Positions 9,544-18,859 of a stretch of 64,000 nucleotides of DNA are shown piece by piece. Source of the stretch: Cyanobacteria bacterium OH_CBrB_359. Lineage in GTDB: Bacteria; Cyanobacteriota; Vampirovibrionia; Gastranaerophilales; Gastranaerophilaceae. Within the stretch, counting starts at the first letter, position 1, and each line of letters opens with the position of its first letter. The notes under the pieces were generated by a model, which saw only the letters and a list, made by a program, of their open reading frames with translations, made no database searches and was not told where the DNA came from. The position numbers and the translations under genes are program-made. The stretch covers positions 256,211 through 320,210 of the forward strand of contig JAEZET010000003.1 in the NCBI GenBank assembly GCA_023433065.1. Reading direction: 5' to 3'.

Positions 9544-11519
9544 TATTCAATTATTCTTAGTACTTCGTAAATGTCAATTTTCTTTTGTTTACCCCGAATA
9601 GTGACATTACTGATTTTGATTACATCGGCAATATTATTTATGTGTTTGTATGTGTTTTCACTTATTAAAAACTGGGTTTTATATATTTTATTGTGTGATT
9701 CTATTCTGCTTGCAAGGTTTACCGCATCACCTATAACAGTGTATTCAAGTCTGTTTTCAGAGCCAATATTTCCTGCAAATACTTCTCCGGTATTTATGCC
9801 AATTCCTATAGAAATTTTTGGTTTTCCTTCAGACAACCATTTTTCTTGTAAATATTTTGCTTTTTTTAAGATTTGAGAAGCACATTTTACAGCATTAATT
9901 GCGTGTTTTTTGTTTCTTATAGGTTCTCCAAATATTGCCATTATTGCATCACCTATGAACTTATTAATAATCCCGTCGTGCTTTCTGATTATAGGCTCGA
10001 TTGCACTGATATATTCATTTAAAATTCCGGTAACTTCTTCAGCGCTTAGATTCTCAGATATTGTAGTAAAATTTCTTATATCTGCGAACATAATAGTGAC
10101 TTCTGATTTAAGTCCTCCAACCTCAACATTATCTATATTTTTTATGACATTTTTCATAATATCCTGAGAAATATATTTTCCCATTACTGTTTGAATTTTC
10201 TCTTTATTTTCGCCCTCTATTATAAATTTATAAGAATATCCAAACGCAATTACTACAAGGCTCATAATAATCGGCGCAAACAGTGATATTTCAATATAAT
10301 TTAGCAGTAGAAAATTATAAAAAATTATATGAGCGCATACTAAAAGAGTTATAAGACCAATGGATAAAATGATTGAAAAGTTTTTAATAATTAAAAAACT
10401 TAAAATAGCAAATAATATAGTTTGAACAACTGTAATCCATTGATTTTTAGGTATAAAAAACCTGTTGTCCAGCATATTATTCATGGCTGTTGCTTGAATA
10501 TCTACACCTGAATGTTTGATTAATACAGGCGTATAGCCTCTGTCTGCAAGACTTTGTGAATCTGAATTTCCACCGATAAAGACAATTTTATTTTTAAACA
10601 CTTTAGGGTCTATAATAGGTTTCTTGCCTTCCCGGATTAACTTATAGGATTCAATAATATCGATTGCGGAGTATGAATTATGCGAATAATATTCATTTTT
10701 AGGCTTATACCAGACAGTATTTGCAAATATGCCCGAAGCACCTCCATATAAAGAATTTTTTGATTCACTTTGAGAAACAGGCATTCTGAGTGTCTTACAG
10801 TTGTCGTTGGAGCATAAAAAGTTGTCATATAAAATGTAGTCTGTAATTCCTGATTTTTTGGCAAATGCACTTAATGCAAGCGATGGGTATAGCTGATTTT
10901 TATATTCAACTATCGGTATGTATCTTCTTATAAGCCCGTCATTGTCAATAGGAACCATTACTGATCCGAGAGATGAGACACTTTCTATATACTCTTTAGG
11001 AAATTTAATGACTCCTTTATAATTACTTTTAATTTTTTTGTGTCGTTTATCTTTTATTTTTATAGTATTTTTTGTGTCAAAAACTTTATCATAAGATTGA
11101 GGGAGAAGGTCTCCGCTGTTGTTGTCAGTTGTATAAAGATTAAAGCCTGCAATTAAGCTGGGAAGTTTATGGAGCCTTTTGTAGAAAAGAGTATCTGCTT
11201 TTGGGTTATAAGAGTCGGGAGAAGTTATAACTGCATCAAATGCAATTACTTTTGCGTCGCTGATATTTTGTAAATATTCAAATATATCCGTATAATATGT
11301 TCTTGCCCAGGGCCATCTGAGTTTTTCAATGGATTTCTCATCAATAATTATAAGCGCAATATCATCTGAGCCAACCATATTATTTTTATATGTGTGTTGT
11401 TTTACAAAATAATCATTTACATTTTTGTCTAAAAAATCGGTGGATAGTTTGTACGAAATTACAGCCACAAATAAAAATGAAGCAAGTACAATTAACAGTG
11501 AAATTTTAATATTTTTCAT
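9543..11519 (-). CDS. CHASE2-domain class III adenylate cyclase
   Basis: A 658-residue sensor. After an N-terminal membrane anchor (ISLLIVLASFLFVAVISY) comes a periplasmic CHASE2 domain (residues about 30-360), including DDIALIIIDEKSIEKL and KPIIDPKVFKNKIVFIGG. Three membrane helices follow (about 365-430), then a class III cyclase domain from about 465. Metal-binding aspartates lie in MFADIRNFT and FIGDAIMAIFG, and NKFIGD and TVIGDAVNLASRIE carry the adenine-specificity and catalytic positions of adenylate cyclases. It should turn an unknown periplasmic signal into cAMP. The stop codon overlaps the recG start by one base. Confidence 0.9.
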   Translation of the reverse strand: MKNIKISLLIVLASFLFVAVISYKLSTDFLDKNVNDYFVKQHTYKNNMVGSDDIALIIIDEKSIEKLRWPWARTYYTDIFEYLQNISDAKVIAFDAVITSPDSYNPKADTLFYKRLHKLPSLIAGFNLYTTDNNSGDLLPQSYDKVFDTKNTIKIKDKRHKKIKSNYKGVIKFPKEYIESVSSLGSVMVPIDNDGLIRRYIPIVEYKNQLYPSLALSAFAKKSGITDYILYDNFLCSNDNCKTLRMPVSQSESKNSLYGGASGIFANTVWYKPKNEYYSHNSYSAIDIIESYKLIREGKKPIIDPKVFKNKIVFIGGNSDSQSLADRGYTPVLIKHSGVDIQATAMNNMLDNRFFIPKNQWITVVQTILFAILSFLIIKNFSIILSIGLITLLVCAHIIFYNFLLLNYIEISLFAPIIMSLVVIAFGYSYKFIIEGENKEKIQTVMGKYISQDIMKNVIKNIDNVEVGGLKSEVTIMFADIRNFTTISENLSAEEVTGILNEYISAIEPIIRKHDGIINKFIGDAIMAIFGEPIRNKKHAINAVKCASQILKKAKYLQEKWLSEGKPKISIGIGINTGEVFAGNIGSENRLEYTVIGDAVNLASRIESHNKIYKTQFLISENTYKHINNIADVIKISNVTIRGKQKKIDIYEVLRIIE

Positions 11520-11570
11520 AATTTCATTTTACAATTTATAATGTAATTTTCAAAATATGTGAAGCATTTA

Positions 11571-12164
11571 TTATAAAATCAATGACCCTTGTCTTAAGAC
11601 TTTTAATTCGGAGCCTGAATAAGACACAACAGTGGATTCTATACCTTTTGCATTATTATTATAATCACTAATTACTAAATCAACATAATCACCAATAAAT
11701 TTCAAGGCTTCTTCATAAGTTTTGGCAGCAGGTTGTCCTGATAGATTTGCACTTGTTGTGGCAAGCACATTCCCTTTGAGCATTTTACAAATATAATTAA
11801 AAGTTTGGTTGTCAGGAACTCTAATGCCAACTGTGTTTTTTCCCGATGTAATATAATCAGGTGTTTCATCTGATTTTTCAGTAATAATTGTAAGAGCTCC
11901 CGGAAAGTATTTTTTTGCAAGTTGTGCTGTAAATTCATCCATTGGCTTTATATATGGCAGAAGATTGTTTAATTCGTCAGACATAAGGATTAATGGTTTT
12001 GTTCTGTCCCGACCTTTAATTTCATAAATTTTGTCAACAGCTTTTTCTTTATTTGGAAGACAACCCATTCCCCATACGGTATCAGTTACAAAGGCTATAA
12101 CCCCATCATTTTTAAGGGTTAAATTTATTTTCTTAATGAATTTTTCGTCTTCTAATATAGCCAT
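11571..12164 (-). CDS. tsaC: Sua5/YrdC/YciO-type threonylcarbamoyl-AMP synthase
   Basis: A 197-residue protein of the family that forms threonylcarbamoyl-AMP from threonine, bicarbonate and ATP for the t6A modification of ANN-decoding tRNAs. Diagnostic segments are FVTDTVWGMGCLP, YEIKGRDRTKPLILMS, PGALTIITE, VGIRVPDNQ and TTSANLSGQPAAKTYEE. The long C-terminal Sua5 domain is lacking, so it is the short TsaC form. The start at 12164 is preceded by AGGAAG and lies 32 bases inside the end of murJ, so translation is probably coupled. The gene symbol is a homology call; YciO paralogues look similar. Confidence 0.88.
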   Translation of the reverse strand: MAILEDEKFIKKINLTLKNDGVIAFVTDTVWGMGCLPNKEKAVDKIYEIKGRDRTKPLILMSDELNNLLPYIKPMDEFTAQLAKKYFPGALTIITEKSDETPDYITSGKNTVGIRVPDNQTFNYICKMLKGNVLATTSANLSGQPAAKTYEEALKFIGDYVDLVISDYNNNAKGIESTVVSYSGSELKVLRQGSLIL

Positions 12165-13710
12165 ACATTCTTCCTAAAAGTTCTTTGACATATACTATTC
12201 TGAGCATATGCGCAAATATCATGTATATTATGAAAATAAACACTACCATAATAAATGTTTTTATTATTAATAAAAACTTAATAGAATCATCAATCACAAA
12301 TATTTTATAAATGCCATAACAAATTATTGCTGTAAGAACTGAAGCTATAATCATCTTAAATAGGTTTTTAAAATATATTTTATAATCCATATCCATTTTC
12401 TTTAGAAGTAAGGTCCCAAGTAAAGTTGCGTTAAACAATGTTACAAGCGAAGTTGAAAGAGTAATCCCGCCTATCCCGAGAGGTTTTACAAAAAAGAAAT
12501 TTAGTACGAATTTTAATGCTATTGAGCCTGCTGCAACTAAAAACGGAGTCTTTGAATCGTTGAAAGAATAGAATATTCTAGTTACTGAATCCCTAAACAC
12601 ATAAGGTATTATTGCGATTGATAGGAATATAAGTGCCTGGGACACCATTATTGTTGCATTTCTGTCAAATGCACCTCTTTGAAATATTATGCAAACAGCA
12701 TCTGAAGCTAGAAGAATAATGCTGATTAGAATAGGGAAAGACACAAAGTTTAAAAGCCCTACCCCTTTATTAAAGTAATATCTTATGTCTTTATAATTTT
12801 TTTCACCTACTAGCTTTGAAAATATTGGAAATAGCGGTACTAAAAATGCCGTAACTAAAATCCCTACAGGGAATTGGAATATTCTGTTAGCATAACCTAT
12901 TGATGACCAAGCTCCTGAGGTTAATTGAGAAGCAAAAAACATATCTACATAAACATAAATCTGCCCGACGGTTGAACTTAGTGCTGCAGGAAATAACAAT
13001 TCCAATATATTTTTAAATTCAGGGTTGTTTTTAATATCAAGATTGGGTTTTATTTTGAAACCGATTTGCCGTAATTTAGGAAGCTGCACTAAAAACTGCG
13101 CAATTGCACCTATAGTTGTTGCAACAGCCAATACTCTTCCCGTATGGTCATTATGGGTGAATGATATTGCTATAATTATTATCATACTCATTACTATAGG
13201 AGACAGGTTCGGTAACAAGAATTCTTTATAAGTTATTAATATACCGTAGTAAATACCTACTATTCCTCCAATAACTATCACAGGAGTCATAACTCTAAGG
13301 TGCATACTGGAAAGATGAATCAGCGCTGTGTTTCCATTAGAAACTATAAAACCCATTATCTGCTCTGAAAAAATAAATACTAAAATTCCAATAATAGAAA
13401 ATAGTATGAATGTAGTAGTTATAAATGTATTATAAAGTCTTTGAACTTTTTCATCAGGTGCTGAATCGCTAGATGGTATAAGCTTTGCAAATATAGCAAC
13501 TGTTGCGCTGTGGAAAGGACCGCCGACTCCTCCAAGTAAAATCAGTGATAAAGCAGGAATTTGATATGCATAAAAATAAGCATCTGAGGTTAACCCTGCT
13601 CCATAATAGTTGGCTGTTACGACATCTCTTAAAAATCCCATGAATTTAGATATTACAGTTACAAAAGCAATTATCCAAGCTGCTTTCATAAGGCTTTGAG
13701 GTTTATTCAT
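12133..13710 (-). CDS. murJ: Lipid II flippase MurJ (MviN family)
   Basis: A 525-residue MATE-like membrane protein with about 14 helices that flips the peptidoglycan precursor lipid II to the periplasmic face. Family signatures include the N-terminal FMGFLRDVVTANYYGAG followed by SDAYFYAYQIP, and PVGILVTAFLVPLFPIFSK in the middle. I choose the ATG at 13710 (GAGG six bases upstream) over a TTG at 13722 because it starts the conserved MNKPQSL sequence. This gives an eight-base overlap with the end of the SpoIID gene. The chain SpoIID-murJ-tsaC overlaps at each junction and looks like one envelope-related operon. Confidence 0.93.
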   Translation of the reverse strand: MNKPQSLMKAAWIIAFVTVISKFMGFLRDVVTANYYGAGLTSDAYFYAYQIPALSLILLGGVGGPFHSATVAIFAKLIPSSDSAPDEKVQRLYNTFITTTFILFSIIGILVFIFSEQIMGFIVSNGNTALIHLSSMHLRVMTPVIVIGGIVGIYYGILITYKEFLLPNLSPIVMSMIIIIAISFTHNDHTGRVLAVATTIGAIAQFLVQLPKLRQIGFKIKPNLDIKNNPEFKNILELLFPAALSSTVGQIYVYVDMFFASQLTSGAWSSIGYANRIFQFPVGILVTAFLVPLFPIFSKLVGEKNYKDIRYYFNKGVGLLNFVSFPILISIILLASDAVCIIFQRGAFDRNATIMVSQALIFLSIAIIPYVFRDSVTRIFYSFNDSKTPFLVAAGSIALKFVLNFFFVKPLGIGGITLSTSLVTLFNATLLGTLLLKKMDMDYKIYFKNLFKMIIASVLTAIICYGIYKIFVIDDSIKFLLIIKTFIMVVFIFIIYMIFAHMLRIVYVKELLGRMYGYIRRRKIH

Positions 13711-15355
13711 TTTTTGCCTCAATTACTTCCAGGTACATTTTAATCTTTTTCCTTCCGTTTTCTACAGGCTTAATGTAGTAGGTTATAGTATTTTCACCTG
13801 TATGTATATAATTTTTTAAATCAAATTTAATTAATTTCTGATTATTGTTTCTTGCGTCAATATTAATTTCTTTATTATTAACTATAATTTTAATATCATA
13901 AATATCGTCAAAATTGTCAATTATTAACCATCCTTTTTTATATGGGGCAAAAAATGATTGGGATTGTTTATTTTTATTTTCTACATTTTGTATAACAACA
14001 GGTGGCGTCCCTATGGAAATGCCGCTGTAATAGTGTTGAAGTATTTGTTCAAACTTGTAACCTTCAGCACCCATTGAACTAGCTCCCCATTGACTCATTC
14101 CTACGCCGTGTCCATATCCTCCACCGTTAAAGATATAATTGGTTATTTCCCCGTTTTCGTTTCTTAATGTTGTTATTACAAAGTTAGCACTTTGTAACGC
14201 AGACTGGTTCTTTTTAAAGGTTCTTCTTATGACAAGCTCCTTAGAAACAGTAAAAGTATTTTTATCCGTCACAATATTAAGGCTTATAATTTTTCCGGAG
14301 TTGCCTCTTCTGTTTACTTGGATTGACTTTAAAATTCCTATCTCATCAGCATTATTTACAGCAGGTTTAACAAAACCCGTCTTAGATTGTTCTATAAGTG
14401 TAGTTTTTAGAACTTCTTCTAGTTCTTCAGCTACCCATTGCTTTTCCCATCTGAAAAATCTTGATGAATTGTCAAATGTTTCAGGGTATGAAAGGTAGAA
14501 CTTTCTTGCCTCTTCTTCAGTATTTAAAGGTGGTGTGGTTTTATCATCAGGTTTAGCAATTAAATAAGGTATATATTTAGATGGAAATACTTTGTTTTTA
14601 GGTTCTGAAAAAGCGTTTTCATAACTTTCCGTGTATCCGCCTGCACAGGAGCTATATAGGGCTAATATAAGTTCACCATTATACATTGCGACTAAACCGT
14701 TGGTTTCTTTTACTGCAGTATTCCCCAGCTCTTTTTCTGTATTTGCTCCAAAATATACCTGTGATGCCACTGAATCACATACATCAAATTCATCATAGAA
14801 TTTGTCCCTCGGTTTTAATGCATAATTTCTGGCAGCAACTGTTTGCGCTTTTAATGCCTCCAGTCCGAAACTTGTAGGCATTTCATTTGGTACAACGCCT
14901 TTTAAATAGTTTTCTAACGAAAGAACATTTACAATACAAAACTTGTCTTTTTTATGGCTATTTTTAACAATCTCAATGACACCTTTATATAATGCAGGTT
15001 TTCCGCTGCGTTTTAAGTTCTCAATTCCTATTACCGAGTCAAATTTTGGTTTTATAGTTATAGGACCGTTACAAGAAGCAAGAATTTTTGAGTCGTCTTT
15101 ATATACTTCAATGATGTCATTTTGAAGCCTTACTCTAATTATTGAATTAGCGGGTATAGCAGTAACTATATTTCCATTTGAAATGTCGATTATTTCAACT
15201 TCTTTGTCTGACTTGAAATCAGCGCTTGTATATAAAAGACTTTTAAAATTATTATCGCTAATTCCAACTCTCACAAGCATTTCTGTATCTTGAGAGTGGC
15301 AAGTTGGCGCTAATGTAAAAAATAGTACTATTAATATAAATAACTTTTTAATCAT
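13703..15355 (-). CDS. SpoIID/LytB-domain cell wall protein
   Basis: A 550-residue exported protein with an N-terminal signal peptide (KKLFILIVLFFTLAPTCHS). The SpoIID core covers about residues 110-440: NYLKGVVPNEMP, LKAQTVAARNYAL and the diagnostic GGGYGHGVGMSQWGA near 413-425. SpoIID proteins cut peptidoglycan glycan strands that lack stem peptides or enhance amidases; outside sporulating bacteria they act in general wall remodelling. The C-terminal ~100 residues are an extra beta-rich segment without a recognised family. It overlaps murJ, consistent with a wall-synthesis operon. Confidence 0.88.
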   Translation of the reverse strand: MIKKLFILIVLFFTLAPTCHSQDTEMLVRVGISDNNFKSLLYTSADFKSDKEVEIIDISNGNIVTAIPANSIIRVRLQNDIIEVYKDDSKILASCNGPITIKPKFDSVIGIENLKRSGKPALYKGVIEIVKNSHKKDKFCIVNVLSLENYLKGVVPNEMPTSFGLEALKAQTVAARNYALKPRDKFYDEFDVCDSVASQVYFGANTEKELGNTAVKETNGLVAMYNGELILALYSSCAGGYTESYENAFSEPKNKVFPSKYIPYLIAKPDDKTTPPLNTEEEARKFYLSYPETFDNSSRFFRWEKQWVAEELEEVLKTTLIEQSKTGFVKPAVNNADEIGILKSIQVNRRGNSGKIISLNIVTDKNTFTVSKELVIRRTFKKNQSALQSANFVITTLRNENGEITNYIFNGGGYGHGVGMSQWGASSMGAEGYKFEQILQHYYSGISIGTPPVVIQNVENKNKQSQSFFAPYKKGWLIIDNFDDIYDIKIIVNNKEINIDARNNNQKLIKFDLKNYIHTGENTITYYIKPVENGRKKIKMYLEVIEAKNE

Positions 15356-15368
15356 GCTTTATTCTCTT

Positions 15369-15411
15369 TAAATTAATTCTATTATAAAAAATAATAGAAT
15401 TGTTAATTTAA
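15369..15411. terminator. Long AT-rich hairpin between YtxH cluster and SpoIID gene
   Basis: AATTCTATTAT (15375-15385), AAAAA, ATAATAGAATT (15391-15401) form a perfect 11-bp stem that extends outward with one bulged base to about 18 pairs. It lies between the last YtxH-type gene and the SpoIID start, both on the minus strand. It would end or attenuate the YtxH transcript, though a classical U-run is not obvious. Confidence 0.45.
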
Positions 15412-15423
15412 AAAGAAAAAAAT

Positions 15424-15693
15424 TTAGTTTTCTTCAGTAACTTTTTGTTTGTTAATAAGGTCTTGGAGTTTGCCGACAATTTCGTCGCCTTTTTCCTGAA
15501 TGTCACTTACAATATTATCTGCTTTTGTTTGAATTTCATTAACTGTGGACTTTGCTTTAGAGCAAATATCGTTTGAAGTTTCAGCAAGCATTTCCCTGGT
15601 CTCTTCGCCTGACTGAGGAGCTAGTAAAATTCCGATTACACTTCCAACTACGCCACCAATTATAAAACCTGCTAAAAATTTTCCTGCTGACAT
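15424..15693 (-). CDS. YtxH-like glycine-zipper membrane protein
   Basis: An 89-residue protein with one N-terminal glycine-rich membrane helix (FLAGFIIGGVVGSVIGILLA) directly followed by PQSGEETREML, the hallmark of the YtxH family, then a long amphipathic helix with heptad character. YtxH proteins are stress-associated membrane proteins of unknown biochemical role in Bacillus. It is the third gene of a tight cluster, YtxH (16078-16389), DUF948 (15709-16068) and this one. A good ribosome site (AAGGAG) precedes the start. Confidence 0.8.
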   Translation of the reverse strand: MSAGKFLAGFIIGGVVGSVIGILLAPQSGEETREMLAETSNDICSKAKSTVNEIQTKADNIVSDIQEKGDEIVGKLQDLINKQKVTEEN

Positions 15694-15708
15694 TTTATTC
15701 TCCTTTAA

Positions 15709-16068
15709 CTATTTTTTTCTAAATAACTTTAACCCTGCCAATATGCCTTTTAAGAAACCGCCCGAAATAGTTTTTATTCCTCCCAGTGCGACTCCGCTTG
15801 CTCCGATTACCCCTGTCAGAATTTTTTTGACAGTGTCAACCTGTTTATCTGCACTTTTTGCAAGCGTATTTATGTTATTTAAAGCTTCTTTAATTTCATT
15901 TAAGGTAGGTTCAATTTCTTTTTTTACAAGGCTGGTAACTTCATCAATGTTAAGTGTGAGCTTTGATAAGTCTATTAACAACTTGATAAAGAATACCGCT
16001 GTTACTATACAAATAATAATTGTTGTAAAAATAAGAAATATAATACTTGTCTCTAAGCTTGGACTCAT
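15709..16068 (-). CDS. DUF948 (YtxG-like) membrane-anchored coiled-coil protein
   Basis: A 119-residue protein with an N-terminal membrane helix (IIFLIFTTIIICIVTAVFFI) and a long helical segment (SLVKKEIEPTLNEIKEALNN, then INTLAKSADKQVDTVKKIL), followed by a glycine-rich hydrophobic end. This is the DUF948 pattern. In Bacillus, YtxG (DUF948) and YtxH are encoded together in a general-stress operon, and the same pairing occurs here between two YtxH-type genes. The function is unknown. The gene is 15 bases from the downstream YtxH gene and 9 bases from the upstream one. Confidence 0.7.
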   Translation of the reverse strand: MSPSLETSIIFLIFTTIIICIVTAVFFIKLLIDLSKLTLNIDEVTSLVKKEIEPTLNEIKEALNNINTLAKSADKQVDTVKKILTGVIGASGVALGGIKTISGGFLKGILAGLKLFRKK

Positions 16069-16077
16069 TAACTGCTC

Positions 16078-16389
16078 CTAATTCAAATCGTAATCTGTAT
16101 ATTCTTTTTCTTTAGCTTTTGCCATTTGTTTAGCCTTAATCGAATTATTTATTTTGTTATATTCTTTTTCAAAGTTATATTTCATTACATCAATTGATGT
16201 TAAGGCTTGTCTTTTAGCTTCTTCTATTTCGGGTGCGTGTTTTTCAGCAATGTCGACAATTACTTTTTCAACGTCTTTTCTGGTTTCTTCGCCTGATTTT
16301 GGGGCATACAATATTCCTAGAGCTATTCCCCCTAAGACTCCTGCTAACAGACCTAAACCAAATGATATTGAATTATCTTCTTTTGACAT
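16078..16389 (-). CDS. YtxH-like glycine-zipper membrane protein, first gene of cluster
   Basis: A 103-residue protein: short polar N-terminus MSKEDNSISF, a glycine-zipper helix (GLGLLAGVLGGIALGILYA), the YtxH motif PKSGEETRKDVEKVI, then a charged helix. I start it at the ATG at 16389 because GGAGGCAAT stands immediately before it; an in-frame start 48 bases upstream lacks such a site. It is a paralogue of the protein at 15424-15693 with the same motif order. Two YtxH proteins flanking one DUF948 protein suggest a small membrane complex, but that is inference. Confidence 0.75.
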   Translation of the reverse strand: MSKEDNSISFGLGLLAGVLGGIALGILYAPKSGEETRKDVEKVIVDIAEKHAPEIEEAKRQALTSIDVMKYNFEKEYNKINNSIKAKQMAKAKEKEYTDYDLN

Positions 16390-16560
16390 ATTGCCTCCAA
16401 TAAAGTAGTTAACTGATTTTAGCATATTTGCGACCATCTTGCAATTAGATTTGATGTTTTATTTTCTATAATTATAATAAATAAAAAGCTCTTTAATTAA
16501 TTTCATTTCCTGATATAATTTTTAACTATTACCCTTTAATTTTTTGATTCAAGAGAGAAT

Positions 16561-17745
16561 ATGTATAATCGAGTACTTAAATATAAGTTAATTTTGATTT
16601 TTTTATTTATTGGCATACTTTGTTATCCGGCCGATGCAAATGAATTTGATCCGGTTTCCGCTGATTTTCCAGGAGAAGTGGCTGATGACTATGAAGAAAT
16701 ATTATTAGAAGAAGAGTATGAATCTCAGCACCCAATTAAGAAAAATTTATTTGCTGATATTAAAAGTGTTAATGAAAATAGAGCTGTTGATTTAATAAGT
16801 CCCCATGGACTGCAGCTTGAAGGTTCTATTGTTAAGAGTATAAAATTTGGAACGATTTTCGACCAGTCTATAAATTTTATTGATATTAGTGGTGATAATT
16901 ATGCCACTAATTATAATGTGTCAGCCGTTGATGTTTTCTTGGATACTCATTATGCCGATGGAAAAACGACATCAAGAATCATGTATAATTTTGTAAGAGA
17001 TTTAAACGGTTACGATAATCATTTTACAGAAAAAATTTCAGAATTTTTTGTTTCTCATAATTTGAATGATAATCAGAGATTTTTCGCAGGAATAAGTCCC
17101 AGATTGCCTATAGGTGAAGAGGGTGCTTACAGTATTATGCGGTTAGATTTTGCTAACCGTTCCCAAATAGCAAGAAATTATTCGAATATAAGGGCATTAG
17201 GGGTTCGAAATCAAGGGATGTATAAGTATGCGAGTTATGATATTGGCTTTTATGATAGCACAAGATTTTTAGAGAATCCGTTTGAAGGTTCGGAATTTGT
17301 TGGTTGGGTAAATTTTACGCCTCTTGCTGATATATCTGAAAAAACAGGCAATTTAACCATAGGGACAGGTTACAATACAGGTAGACGGGACTACTCTTAT
17401 AGTGTACTCGGAGCTTATATCGGTTATACATATAAGAAGTTACATTTAAACTTTGAATATGCAAATGCCAATGGTCATAATGGAGTTTATAACAACCCGG
17501 CAAAGTCTGAGGGTTTTTATTCTAGTGTTTTGTATGATGTTCATCCTAAAGTTCAAATAGGTTGCAGGTATGATTACTTTAATCCTGACAAAAGCATGCA
17601 TTCTGATACGATTACAGAATATACAGCAGGCATCACGTATTTATTAAAAAGGAATTTAAAAGTAATGCTAAATTACGTTTTCCAAAATAGAGAGGCTTCA
17701 AGCGATTTAAGCAGATTGCTCATTCTTATGAGATATTCATTTTAA
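16561..17745 (+). CDS. Porin-like outer membrane beta-barrel protein
   Basis: A 394-residue exported protein. A signal peptide (KLILIFLFIGILCYPADA) is followed by an acidic linker (DDYEEILLEEEYE) and then a long run of alternating polar/hydrophobic strands with aromatic girdles (LHLNFEYANANGH, VQIGCRYDYFNPD, LKVMLNYVFQNRE). It ends with the strand LLILMRYSF, a C-terminal Phe typical of BAM substrates. The strand pattern resembles phosphate-selective porin O/P proteins, but no specific family is assured. It is monocistronic, with a TATAAT-like box about 50 bases upstream. Substrate unknown. Confidence 0.65.
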   Translation: MYNRVLKYKLILIFLFIGILCYPADANEFDPVSADFPGEVADDYEEILLEEEYESQHPIKKNLFADIKSVNENRAVDLISPHGLQLEGSIVKSIKFGTIFDQSINFIDISGDNYATNYNVSAVDVFLDTHYADGKTTSRIMYNFVRDLNGYDNHFTEKISEFFVSHNLNDNQRFFAGISPRLPIGEEGAYSIMRLDFANRSQIARNYSNIRALGVRNQGMYKYASYDIGFYDSTRFLENPFEGSEFVGWVNFTPLADISEKTGNLTIGTGYNTGRRDYSYSVLGAYIGYTYKKLHLNFEYANANGHNGVYNNPAKSEGFYSSVLYDVHPKVQIGCRYDYFNPDKSMHSDTITEYTAGITYLLKRNLKVMLNYVFQNREASSDLSRLLILMRYSF

Positions 17746-17800
17746 TAGTATAATTAGATGTTTTTTAATTTTTTATTCTTATAGTAAAATAATAATTAGT

Positions 17801-18859
17801 ATGGAAAATAAAAATTTATCTTTAATTGAAGAAACAATAAAACGAATTGCAGAAAATCCGACAGAAGTCGAAAATTACTTAATGCTGGGAAAGATTTATG
17901 TAGTTAACGAAGAGTTGGATTTAGCACTTGGTGTTTATGAAAGTCTTTTAAATATTGAGCCTTTAAATGTTCAAGCTCTTATAAATTCAGGTAGCATTTA
18001 TTTTTATAAATTGGATTTTTCAAAAGCAATTGATAACTATTCAAGAGCAGCAGAAATTGAAACAGATAATTTTTCAGTATATTTTAATTTAGGCAATGCT
18101 TATGCCGAAATGGGAAATTTTAAACAAGCATTATTAAATTATAATAAGGCTTTAAACTTGAATCCTGATAATCCTGCAGTTTATTCGGCTATAGGTCTTT
18201 TACATCAAGATCAGCAAGATTATGTTGAGGCAAAAGTTTACTACCAAAAAGCTCTTGATCTTGATTCTTGGAATCCTGAAAATTATATGAATATTGCATG
18301 TGTATTTATGAAGTTAAACAGATATGATGATGCTGCAAAGTTTTTTGTGAAGAATCTGGAACTTGCTCCACAAGATGCAAAGGTCGCTTTATGTTGTGCA
18401 AATGCATATTCAGCTGCAGAAAAATTTGAATTGGCAAATGAATATTTTAAAAAATCGATAAATCTGCGTCCCGGATATTACCAAGCACATGTTTGTTATG
18501 CAATTTCTCTTTGTGAACAGAACAATATATCAATGGCTATGGGGTTTTATAAAAAAGCAATAGTGATTGAACCTCAAACTGTAAATGCATATTCATTGCT
18601 TGCTAATTTATATTTGTCTGAAGGTAATTATAAAGATGCGATTGACTTGTATAAGAAGGCAATTGAATTAGAGCCAGAAGCCTCAAATAATATTGTACTG
18701 CTCGGTAATGCTTATGTAATGGAAGATAGGTTAGAAGAAGCTATTTTAACATATCGAAAAGCTATAAAACTTAGCCCTGAAAATGATGAAATTAAGCTTG
18801 TGTATCTGGAAATTGCTGAAGAATTGGTTGATAGAAAGTTAATGAAGGAATCTGCGTAG
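17801..18859 (+). CDS. Tetratricopeptide repeat protein
   Basis: A 352-residue protein made almost wholly of about nine TPR units, for example AVYSAIGLLHQDQQDYVEAK, VYYQKALDLDSWNPENYMNI, and VNAYSLLANLYLSEGNYKDA with IDLYKKAIELEPEA. There is no signal peptide or membrane helix, so it should be cytoplasmic or peripheral. TPR arrays act as protein-binding scaffolds; the partner cannot be read from sequence. The stop codon shares one base with the GTG start of the Tic20-like membrane protein, which suggests they work together. Confidence 0.85.
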   Translation: MENKNLSLIEETIKRIAENPTEVENYLMLGKIYVVNEELDLALGVYESLLNIEPLNVQALINSGSIYFYKLDFSKAIDNYSRAAEIETDNFSVYFNLGNAYAEMGNFKQALLNYNKALNLNPDNPAVYSAIGLLHQDQQDYVEAKVYYQKALDLDSWNPENYMNIACVFMKLNRYDDAAKFFVKNLELAPQDAKVALCCANAYSAAEKFELANEYFKKSINLRPGYYQAHVCYAISLCEQNNISMAMGFYKKAIVIEPQTVNAYSLLANLYLSEGNYKDAIDLYKKAIELEPEASNNIVLLGNAYVMEDRLEEAILTYRKAIKLSPENDEIKLVYLEIAEELVDRKLMKESA

